Below, one piece after another: positions 15,246 to 20,392 of a stretch of DNA of 20,392 bases. Numbering within the stretch: the first letter of the stretch is position 1; each line of letters starts with the position of its first letter. This DNA comes from DATFGK01 sp046712825 (GTDB lineage Bacteria; Actinomycetota; AC-67): assembly GCA_046712825.1 (NCBI GenBank), contig JBKKCR010000046.1, positions 1 to 20,392 on the forward strand, given 5' to 3'. A model generated the notes under the pieces. That model was not told the origin of the DNA and did no database searches. It was given only the letters and a program-made list of their open reading frames with translations. The position numbers and the translations under genes are program-made.

Positions 15246-15274
15246 ATTGTAGATGCTTGTGAGCACATTCTCAA
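15246..15274 (-). promoter_or_regulatory. Promoter of the rex-hem operon
   Basis: On the minus strand, TTGAGA (15274-15269) and TACAAT (15251-15246) are separated by exactly 17 nt, close to the housekeeping sigma consensus. Transcription would start near 15239, giving a leader of about 48 nt to the rex ATG. The Rex operator (15257-15274) covers the -35 and most of the spacer. Confidence 0.7.
15257..15274. promoter_or_regulatory. Rex operator in the rex promoter (autoregulation)
   Basis: TTGTGAGCACATTCTCAA matches the perfect operator at 190-207 at 13 of 18 positions, including TTGTGA at one end and TTC-CAA at the other. It is an imperfect palindrome overlapping the -35 and spacer of the rex promoter. 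A bound Rex dimer would exclude RNA polymerase. Autoregulation of rex is established in Streptomyces. Confidence 0.75.
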
Positions 15275-15308
15275 ATGGAATCCGCCCCCAAGAGTGCCCT
15301 GACCTGGG

Positions 15309-15324
15309 AAAACGCGTTATCGCG
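15309..15324 (-). terminator. Weak terminator candidate after the membrane-glutaredoxin gene
   Basis: On the minus strand CGCG-ATAA-CGCG followed by TTTT overlaps the TAA stop. The stem is only 4 bp, so termination would be weak at best. The remaining 34 nt up to the rex promoter show nothing further. Confidence 0.25.
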
Positions 15325-16222
15325 CCGGGTCGATCGAGCCGCTTAGTGTCCGGTGGAGCCCGGCCGCCGTGATCTGCCCCTCGGCGAGGACCAAGCCGTC
15401 CAACTCCACCACGGGGGTGCGCAACCGGTAGGGATGATCGTCCGGCACCTCGATCTCCTCATAGAACAAGTCGAGCTCGGCGAGCGCGTCGCGTGCGTGC
15501 TCGCACAAGCCGCAGTTCTCGCTCGAATACAGCACGATGGGCCGGCCCGCCGTCCGGGTCGTCCGGGTCGCCATACGGAACCCGAGGAACATCACGACCA
15601 CGCCGACCGCCAGCGCTATCGAGAACGCGGAGCCGCGCCCCACCCGCGTGAGCGCGGTGCTCCCGACCGCCACGCTCGTGACGCCAACCGCGATGAGGCG
15701 GTTCGCGCGGGCGCGTTCGGCACCGATCCGACGGGCGGCGCGCCTGGTCGAGGTAGCGAACGTGATCAGCAAGACGACGACATAGGCCGAGATCGAATAG
15801 ATGGACGCCAGCCTCGGCACCGACTGGTCGGCCCACGTGTCCTTGCCCCGGGGGATCTGCTCGGTCGCGAGCGCCGACGCGACCGTGGAGGTGCTCGCGA
15901 CCTTCGCGGCGGCGTACACGGTGGCGGCGAGCACGACGAGCAGGGCCAGCGCCGAGAGCGCTCGCTTCCCGAGGAGCGCGACGCTTCCGAGCGCGAGGTA
16001 CGGCACGTTCAGCAACGCCCCGAACAGGTAGTAGATCCGATAGAGCGTCGGATCCCATCCCCCCGTGATCCCGCCCGCCACGCCGAGCGACGCCAGCGCG
16101 TACATCGTCATCGCGATCCCCCAGGCCAGCGGCGGCAGCCGCTTGCGGCTGCCGTACTGCCGAAGGAGCTGGATCGCGAAGATCGCCGAGACGAGGGCCG
16201 CGACGGCCGGGAAGACGATCAC
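15317..16222 (-). CDS. Seven-helix membrane protein fused to a glutaredoxin-like domain
   Basis: This 301-residue protein appears to be a fusion. Residues 1-216 contain about seven hydrophobic helices (near 3-20, 33-50, 62-84, 89-107, 138-157, 174-192 and 199-216). I do not recognise this membrane domain. Residues about 227-295 form a thioredoxin-fold domain: strand PIVLYSSENC, a CGLC redox motif (237-240), helix EHARDALAEL, and the cis-proline segment RTPVVELDG (268-276). This resembles glutaredoxin-like DUF836 proteins. With seven helices the glutaredoxin domain is probably on the side opposite the N-terminus, likely cytoplasmic. It starts at GTG 16222, 7 nt after the acyl-CoA synthetase stop. 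Its function is unknown; thiol redox exchange linked to the membrane is plausible. Confidence 0.8.
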   Translation of the reverse strand: MIVFPAVAALVSAIFAIQLLRQYGSRKRLPPLAWGIAMTMYALASLGVAGGITGGWDPTLYRIYYLFGALLNVPYLALGSVALLGKRALSALALLVVLAATVYAAAKVASTSTVASALATEQIPRGKDTWADQSVPRLASIYSISAYVVVLLITFATSTRRAARRIGAERARANRLIAVGVTSVAVGSTALTRVGRGSAFSIALAVGVVVMFLGFRMATRTTRTAGRPIVLYSSENCGLCEHARDALAELDLFYEEIEVPDDHPYRLRTPVVELDGLVLAEGQITAAGLHRTLSGSIDPAR

Positions 16223-16229
16223 GTGGTTC

Positions 16230-17750
16230 TCAGGACTCCCCGCCGTCGCGCAAGAGGCGCCGCAGCACCTTGCCGGTCGGCAGGTGCGGCAGTTCCTTCA
16301 CGAACTCGACGACCTGCGGACACTTGAACCGGGCGAGCGAGCGGCGGCAGAACTCGAGGATCTCCTCTTCCGTGGCGAACTCGCCGGGCTTCAGGACGAC
16401 GAAGGCTTTCACCGCTTCACCGGTGTACGGATGCGGGATGCCGACAACCGCTGCCTCCGCGACCTTCGGATGACGGAAGATCGCGTCCTCGACCTCGCGA
16501 GGATAGACGTTGAAACCGCTGACGATGATGAGATCCTTCTTCCGGTCGACGAGGAAGATATAGCCGTCGGCGTCGGCGTAGCCGCCGTCGCCGGTGTAGA
16601 ACCAGCCTTCGCGGATCGCCTCGGAGGAAGCGACCTCCTGGCGCCAGTACCCGCGGAAGACGTTGGGCCCGCGCACGATGATCTCACCGGGATCACCGTC
16701 CTCGACGTCATCGCCCGAGGCGTCGATGATCCGCACCTCGACCCCGGGGAGCGGCTTGCCGATCGAGCCCGGCTTCGCCTGCTCCCCCATAGCATTCGAC
16801 GTCACGCCGGGCGCTGTTTCGGTGAGGCCGTACCCTTCCCAGATCGTGATACCGAGCTTTCGCCGGAAGTCTTCGAGCACGGCACCCGGAAGCGGCGCCG
16901 CTCCGGAGACCGCGAGCCGCACCTTCGACAGGTCGTAGCGCTCGACGCCCGGCGTGTTCAGCCAGGCGATGAACATCGGCGGCGCGCCGAACAGCACCGT
17001 GACGCCGTGCCGCTCAACGGCCCCCAGCGAGCCCACCGCGTCGAACCGCTCCATCAGCACCGCCGTCGCTCCCGCCCGCATCGTGAGCCCGAGGATCACG
17101 TTGAGCGCGTAGATGTGGAACATCGGGAGCGCGAGGAGCACGACGTCGTCCTCGGCCTCGGCGAGAAGCTGCGCCTGGGACATCTGATCCATGTTCGCCA
17201 GCAAGTTCGCGTGCGTGAGCATCGCGCCCTTCGGCCGGCCGGTCGTTCCGCTCGTGTACGCCAGCACCGCGAGGTCGTCCGGCGAAGGGTCGAACGCGGG
17301 AGCTCCCCCCGAGGCACGACCGAGCATCTGCTCCCACGTCATCGCCCCTACGGGGGCCGCCGAGCCCGCAACCACGACGTGCTCGAGCATGGGAAGCGTG
17401 TCGCGGATGCCTTCGACCGTGCCGACGAGCGGCTCGGACACGACGATGGCCCGCGCGTCGGCGTCGGCCAGGATGAACGACACCTCGTCTGCGGTGTACA
17501 TGGTGTTGAGCGGGATGGTCACCGCGCCGGCGCGCGCCAGCCCCTGATACGCGTAGATGAACTGCGGGACGTTGTGGACCAGCACACCGACGCGATCGCC
17601 GGGCCGGATCCCGAGAGCGGCGAAGCCCGCGGCCGCGGCGTCGATCTCTCGATCCAGTTCCGCGTAGCTGATCGCCTGGTCGTGGAAGATAAGAGCCGGC
17701 TTGCTGCCGAGCCGGCCGGCCGTTTCTCGCACGAGGTTCGCGACGTTCAC
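16230..17750 (-). CDS. Long-chain fatty-acid-CoA ligase, AMP-forming (FadD-like)
   Basis: This 506-residue adenylate-forming enzyme has all the core motifs. The P-loop YTSGTTGRPKG is at 165-175, YGLTET at 307-312, YTGD at 385-388, the hinge DRKKDLIIVSGFNVYPREVE at 402-421, and the C-terminal catalytic lysine is K494 in PTGKVLRR. It activates a carboxylic acid, most likely a medium- or long-chain fatty acid, to its CoA thioester through an acyl-AMP. I chose GTG 17750, preceded by an AGGGTGGGG ribosome binding site. An in-frame GTG at 17771 overlaps the upstream stop by 4 nt and is possible. The frame runs open to 18086 but that is antisense-like sequence in the FAD gene. It sits 17 nt after the FAD oxidoreductase gene and 7 nt before the membrane-glutaredoxin gene. 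Confidence 0.94.
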   Translation of the reverse strand: MNVANLVRETAGRLGSKPALIFHDQAISYAELDREIDAAAAGFAALGIRPGDRVGVLVHNVPQFIYAYQGLARAGAVTIPLNTMYTADEVSFILADADARAIVVSEPLVGTVEGIRDTLPMLEHVVVAGSAAPVGAMTWEQMLGRASGGAPAFDPSPDDLAVLAYTSGTTGRPKGAMLTHANLLANMDQMSQAQLLAEAEDDVVLLALPMFHIYALNVILGLTMRAGATAVLMERFDAVGSLGAVERHGVTVLFGAPPMFIAWLNTPGVERYDLSKVRLAVSGAAPLPGAVLEDFRRKLGITIWEGYGLTETAPGVTSNAMGEQAKPGSIGKPLPGVEVRIIDASGDDVEDGDPGEIIVRGPNVFRGYWRQEVASSEAIREGWFYTGDGGYADADGYIFLVDRKKDLIIVSGFNVYPREVEDAIFRHPKVAEAAVVGIPHPYTGEAVKAFVVLKPGEFATEEEILEFCRRSLARFKCPQVVEFVKELPHLPTGKVLRRLLRDGGES

Positions 17751-17767
17751 GCTTGGATCCCCACCCT

Positions 17768-19096
17768 TCACCCGAGGAACGCCCCGCGCTCGCGGAGGAT
17801 ACGCTGCACCTCGGCGACGTCGACCGCCCGCGCGGCGAGTCCTTTCTGTGCCGCGATCGCCGCGCCGACCCCCGCGGCTTCGCCTTGGGCCATGGACGGG
17901 GCGATCACCCGCGTGGACGCCAGCGCCTCGTGCGTCGCGGACATGCAGCGCCCGGCAAGAAGCACGTTGTCGACCTCCGCTGCGACGAGAGAGCGGTACG
18001 GAACCTGGTAGTAGGCCCCGGGTTCGAGCCACCGCCACTGCGTCTCTTTCCCTTCCACATGGAACTCCTGCGGCCACGCCCCGCACGCGACCGCGTCGTC
18101 GAATCGCCCGGCGCCGAGAACATCCTCCCCGGTCAGCACGTAGTCGCCCATCGCCCTCCGCGTCTCCCGCACGCCGAGCTGGGTCGGGGTGTCGGTCAAG
18201 AACGCATTCTCGAACCCCGGCATGTGCTGCACCAGGAACCGGCCGGCCTTCTCCGCCTCCGCGCGGCCGGCGATCTCCGCTGCCGTCGCTTCGAAGATAT
18301 CGGTCATGTCCGGCGAGTGTCCCTCGACGCCTATACGGGTCATCGCGCCGAGCACTTCACCTTGACGGAACGTGGGGAGCACGGCTCCACCCGAGCGAGA
18401 TAGATCCCATTCCGGGGTTTGGCCTTCTGTCGCGAGCAGCTCGTTGAGCCGGTCGAGCCCGGCCGCGTACGCGGCTTGCACGTCGACGTTGTGCATCAGG
18501 AACTGCATAGACGGAAACTGGCGCTGGCCGGGGCCGCCGCTCTCGACCCGGCACCCGGCGTGGAAGGCCAGGTCGGCGTCGCCGGAGGCATCCACGAACA
18601 CCCTGCCGGTGATCGCGAGCGGACCTCGCTTCGACCCGACGATGACCGCCTCGACGGAGCGGCCGCGTCGCACGACCTCCGTGACGTTGGCGTGAAGCAA
18701 CGAAGTGAGGTTCGGCTCAGCGCTGACCCACCGATCTGCCTGTCGTTTGAACGCCCAGGGCACATAGATGAGAACCGCGGTCTCCTTATATGGGATCGGG
18801 CCGAAGCCGGCGCCCGCGGCCTTGAGCTCCTCGGCCCAGGCCTCGGCGAAGCCCCGGCAAACGAGGTCGAATCCCTCAGCCGTCGTCCGATAGAGCCCAC
18901 AAACCGTGCCCACCCAGGCGGACACGGCGTTTCCCCCGAAGAACCCGTATCGCTCGACGAGCGCGGTCCGCGCGCCCAACCGGGCCGCGGTAAGCGCTGC
19001 GGCGAGTCCAGCAGATCCCCCGCCGACGACGACCACGTCCACGTCGAGAACAACGGGCGATGTGCGCTCTCCGAGGCGAACGACCTTTTCATCCAT
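17768..19096 (-). CDS. FAD-dependent oxidoreductase (FAD_oxidored family)
   Basis: This 442-residue protein begins with an FAD-binding Rossmann fold. DVVVVGGGSAGLAAALTAARLG spans 20-41, the ribose-binding E48 is in LVERYGFFGG, and the second FAD motif FVDASGDADLAFHAG and the late segment NVLLAGRCMSATHEALAS are present. This pattern fits the FAD-dependent oxidoreductases of the pfam12831 type, whose substrates are mostly unknown. No signal peptide is seen. I chose ATG 19096. The frame is open to 19240, but the extra stretch is Arg-rich and lacks homology-like features. AGGA lies 11 nt upstream of the ATG. It is the first gene of a likely three-gene operon with the acyl-CoA ligase and membrane-glutaredoxin genes. 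Common metabolism is not evident. Confidence 0.88.
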   Translation of the reverse strand: MDEKVVRLGERTSPVVLDVDVVVVGGGSAGLAAALTAARLGARTALVERYGFFGGNAVSAWVGTVCGLYRTTAEGFDLVCRGFAEAWAEELKAAGAGFGPIPYKETAVLIYVPWAFKRQADRWVSAEPNLTSLLHANVTEVVRRGRSVEAVIVGSKRGPLAITGRVFVDASGDADLAFHAGCRVESGGPGQRQFPSMQFLMHNVDVQAAYAAGLDRLNELLATEGQTPEWDLSRSGGAVLPTFRQGEVLGAMTRIGVEGHSPDMTDIFEATAAEIAGRAEAEKAGRFLVQHMPGFENAFLTDTPTQLGVRETRRAMGDYVLTGEDVLGAGRFDDAVACGAWPQEFHVEGKETQWRWLEPGAYYQVPYRSLVAAEVDNVLLAGRCMSATHEALASTRVIAPSMAQGEAAGVGAAIAAQKGLAARAVDVAEVQRILRERGAFLG

Positions 19097-19142
19097 CGGG
19101 ACCACGGTCCTGTTTTTCACGGCCGGTGTTCGACGCGCGCGC

Positions 19143-19173
19143 AGTCTACGGCCGGAGCCGGAAGCAGGGCCAA
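19143..19173 (-). promoter_or_regulatory. Weak promoter candidate for the FAD oxidoreductase operon
   Basis: On the minus strand TTGGCC (19173-19168) and TAGACT (19148-19143) are separated by 19 nt and would give a leader of about 40 nt. Both match the consensus only partly. No better pair was found between the gene and 19241. Confidence 0.25.
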
Positions 19174-19204
19174 CACCATCAACTCGGACGAGCTCACCCC
19201 CGCT

Positions 19205-19231
19205 CGGTTCGCACCTTCTTAGGGCGAACCG
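19205..19231. repeat. 8-bp inverted repeat upstream of FAD oxidoreductase gene
   Basis: CGGTTCGC (19205-19212) and GCGAACCG (19224-19231) are perfect inverted copies with an 11-nt spacer, 19 nt centre to centre. This fits a dimeric repressor operator about two helical turns long, or a hairpin in RNA. No regulator gene is adjacent to decide between these. Confidence 0.4.
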
Positions 19232-19271
19232 GGCGCCCACGGCTGGAGAGCTAGGACGAATGAGCTACAGA

Positions 19272-19338
19272 GATAGTCACTCCGCGTGGTCAAGCGATCG
19301 AGGCGCGAACCCGATAGTCACATTGTTCGATAGTCGAA
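19272..19338. repeat. Three GATAGTC repeats and a 13-bp palindrome upstream of the riboswitch
   Basis: GATAGTC occurs at 19272, 19313 and 19329; the first two extend to GATAGTCAC. The third sits in the perfect palindrome TTCGA-TAG-TCGAA (19326-19338). This lies where the promoter of the riboswitch leader is expected. TTGTTC (19323-19328) could serve as a -35 with a poor -10 around 19346-19352. These may be activator or repressor sites; no family is assigned. Confidence 0.4.
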
Positions 19339-19369
19339 GTGTTCATTGATATCCGGAAGACAGTCAGTC

Positions 19370-19458
19370 TCCACGACAAAGGCAAACCCGTCGTAAGACG
19401 GGGACGCAAAGCCACGGAGCCCAAGGGGAAACACATGGGCCAGCCGGGTTGCCGAATG
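19370..19458 (+). ncRNA. Cyclic-di-GMP-I (GEMM-I) riboswitch aptamer
   Basis: The sequence carries the conserved GEMM-I parts in order. CACGACAAAGGCAAACC is at 19372-19388. A GNRA-capped hairpin CCCGTC-GTAA-GACGGG follows at 19387-19402, then GACGCAAAGCC (19403-19413), a second arm closed by GCCC (19419-19422) and GGGC (19437-19440), and AGCCGGGTTGCCGA (19442-19455). The family binds the second messenger c-di-GMP; a subgroup (GEMM-Ib) prefers 3',3'-cGAMP. I could not reliably assign the selectivity position, so c-di-GMP is the default. It lies in the leader of the CAP-domain protein gene, whose translation it probably controls. Confidence 0.9.
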
Positions 19459-19571
19459 GGGACGACGGGTTCGCAAAGCCCGTTGGCCCCGAGGCATGAG
19501 ATTCAGCAGGGGATGCTGAAAACTCGGGGACGACGGGCTGTCTGTTCCGGCCGGAACAAGGGGCCGAACAG
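19458..19571 (+). promoter_or_regulatory. Riboswitch expression platform with competing helices at the ribosome binding site
   Basis: The segment CCCGTTGGCCCC (19479-19490) can pair with either copy of the repeat GGGGACGACGGG. The upstream copy (19458-19469) gives 11 pairs and the downstream copy (19526-19537), extended by CTC/GAG, gives 14; each has one mismatch. Inside the second helix sits a perfect hairpin TTCAGCA-GGGGA-TGCTGAA (19502-19520). Near the start codon, CTGTTC (19542-19547) can pair with GAACAG (19566-19571), with GGCC/GGCC extending the stem over the AAGGGG ribosome binding site (19558-19563). Alternatively GTTCC-GGCC-GGAAC (19544-19557) leaves that site free. No U tract follows, so control is probably at translation. 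Pairings were drawn by eye. Confidence 0.65.
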
Positions 19572-20252
19572 ATGGGAAAGCGAACGATCACCGTAACGAT
19601 GGTCGCGGCGCTCGCCGCGGCGTTCATCGCCCTCGCAGCTCCCTCCGCGAGCGCGCTCTCGAGCTACGAATCCTGCTTCGTCAATTCCTTGAACGCCGAG
19701 CGTTCGGCCGTCGGCCGTCCCAAGCTCGTCGTGAAGGGTGACCTCGTGTCGAATGCCCGTAACCACAGCGAGGACATGGCCGCCGACGGGACGATCTACC
19801 ACAACAGCAAGCTCGGCGATCAGATCTCCGGCGACTGGTGGGCCCTCGGCGAGAACGTCGGGATGGGTCCCTCGTGCTCGTCGATCCACAACGCGTTCAT
19901 GGATTCGCCCGGTCACAAGGCCAACATCCTCGACAAGGACTACAACCAGATCGGCGTCGGCGTCGTCGTCAGCGACGGAACGATCTACGTCACCGAGGTC
20001 TTCGCCGGACGTCCGTCCTCATCGAGCAGCCCGGCACCCGCACCCAAGCCGGTCGTGAAGAAGTCGGCGCCGAAGCCCAGCACTTCCTCGGCGCCGGCAC
20101 CGAAGCCACAGCCCAAGCCGAAGCCGAAGCCGAAGCCCGCGCCGAAGCCCGTGTACAAGGCGTCGCCGTGGACCGTGGACGTTCTCGTCCAGCTGGCCGG
20201 CATGGACGCGCGGCAGGTCGATCCTGCGACCGGCGCCGCGATGGGAGTCTAG
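19572..20252 (+). CDS. Secreted CAP/SCP-domain protein (YkwD-like) with PKP-repeat tail
   Basis: This 226-residue protein has a signal peptide (basic MGKR, hydrophobic core 7-23, probable cleavage after ASA at 28). A CAP domain follows at about 32-147, with the typical H65 (NARNHSEDMA), GENVG (93-97) and GHKANIL (114-120). C35 and C102 may form a disulphide. Residues 149-195 are a Ser/Ala/Pro/Lys linker ending in a run of PKP repeats, probably spanning or binding the cell wall. A short 30-residue tail follows. Bacterial CAP proteins are secreted and of mostly unknown activity. The start is ATG 19572, 8 nt after AAGGGG. The c-di-GMP riboswitch leader suggests a role in surface attachment or a change of lifestyle. 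A terminator follows the gene. Confidence 0.92.
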   Translation: MGKRTITVTMVAALAAAFIALAAPSASALSSYESCFVNSLNAERSAVGRPKLVVKGDLVSNARNHSEDMAADGTIYHNSKLGDQISGDWWALGENVGMGPSCSSIHNAFMDSPGHKANILDKDYNQIGVGVVVSDGTIYVTEVFAGRPSSSSSPAPAPKPVVKKSAPKPSTSSAPAPKPQPKPKPKPKPAPKPVYKASPWTVDVLVQLAGMDARQVDPATGAAMGV

Positions 20253-20268
20253 AGAAGCCCATCTCCGC

Positions 20269-20304
20269 GCCCCGGGGCTTCGGCCCCGGGGCCGGCCCCC
20301 TTTT
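20269..20304 (+). terminator. Rho-independent terminator after the CAP protein gene
   Basis: A perfect 10-bp GC stem (GCCCCGGGGC at 20269-20278 and 20283-20292) is closed by a TTCG tetraloop. It is followed after 8 nt by TTTT (20301-20304). It starts 16 nt after the stop codon. The stem is very stable; the T tract is short and slightly distant. Confidence 0.75.
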
Positions 20305-20321
20305 GGGCCATCCACCGACCG

Positions 20322-20392
20322 CTAGCAGTTGAAGATCAGCGTGCAGCGGCGGGGTGGCGGGGCGTGGGGGGTCGGTTCGTCGGTCGGCTCCA
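20322..20392 (-). CDS. C-terminal end of a convergent gene, probable Pro/Thr-rich secreted protein
   Basis: A minus-strand frame is open from the window edge to TAG at 20324-20322. It encodes EPTDEPTPHAPPPRRCTLIFNC at the C-terminus. The Pro/Thr-rich spacer followed by two cysteines close to the end looks like the tail of an extracellular protein, possibly ending in a disulphide. Only 23 codons are visible, so the family is unknown and chance is not excluded. It would converge on the CAP protein gene across the terminator. Confidence 0.4.
   Translation of the reverse strand, partial: EPTDEPTPHAPPPRRCTLIFNC

Noticed and set aside
15192..15266. Longer Rex start at 15266
   Set aside because: It would place the start upstream of the predicted transcription start and inside the operator. 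ATG 15191 has a Shine-Dalgarno and the normal Rex N-terminus.
16065..18011. 648-residue + strand frame opposite the acyl-CoA ligase
   Set aside because: The ligase has all adenylate-forming motifs in order; the opposite frame has only His/Arg-rich shadow sequence.
19097..19240. N-terminal extension of the FAD oxidoreductase
   Set aside because: The additional 48 residues are Arg/Gly-rich without a signal peptide pattern. They cover the inverted repeat and promoter candidate, and the Rossmann motif is correctly placed from ATG 19096.
20100..20160. PKP repeat in the CAP protein as a mobile or CRISPR-like repeat
   Set aside because: It is an in-frame AAG-CCS codon repeat encoding a Lys-Pro linker with no spacers or flanking structure.

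Overview
The window is GC-rich, uses many GTG starts, and has tightly packed genes that often overlap by 4 nt (GTGA or ATGA). A rex-linked haem operon like the rex-hemACD operon of Streptomyces, together with a split cytochrome b and Rieske complex, suggests an uncultured, probably deep-branching actinobacterium (Actinomycetota). This placement is inferred from gene content and style; no marker gene was compared.

Region 1 (1-5289, + strand): after the tail of a TlpA-like thioredoxin protein comes a regulatory region with two promoter candidates and a perfect Rex operator. It precedes a seven-gene operon for a quinol:cytochrome c oxidoreductase. The genes are a small membrane protein, a 2x[4Fe-4S] ferredoxin, a cytochrome b6-like subunit, a separate cytochrome b C-terminal subunit, a Rieske protein, a membrane-anchored dihaem cytochrome c, and an unrecognised three-helix membrane protein.

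Region 2 (5299-15274, - strand except one gene): tetrapyrrole synthesis. The operon rex - precorrin-2 dehydrogenase - hemA - hemC - cobA/hemD fusion starts at a promoter overlapped by a second Rex operator. After an oppositely oriented MFS transporter, the pathway continues with hemB - aldo/keto reductase - small membrane protein - hemL. Together these convert glutamyl-tRNA to uroporphyrinogen III and start the sirohaem/cobalamin branch. Rex senses NADH/NAD+, so one sensor probably coordinates haem supply with the haem-rich bc complex.

Region 3 (15317-19096, - strand): a FAD-dependent oxidoreductase, an acyl-CoA synthetase and an unusual seven-helix membrane protein fused to a glutaredoxin-like domain, probably one operon.

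Region 4 (19241-20392): a cyclic-di-GMP-I (GEMM-I) riboswitch with an elaborate, repeat-derived expression platform precedes a secreted CAP-domain protein, followed by a strong terminator and the tail of a convergent gene.

Most notable: the two Rex operators joining the bc and haem operons, a ferredoxin inside a bc-complex operon, and the riboswitch whose downstream leader repeats part of the aptamer and offers mutually exclusive helices near the ribosome binding site. No tRNA, rRNA, CRISPR array or insertion sequence was seen.
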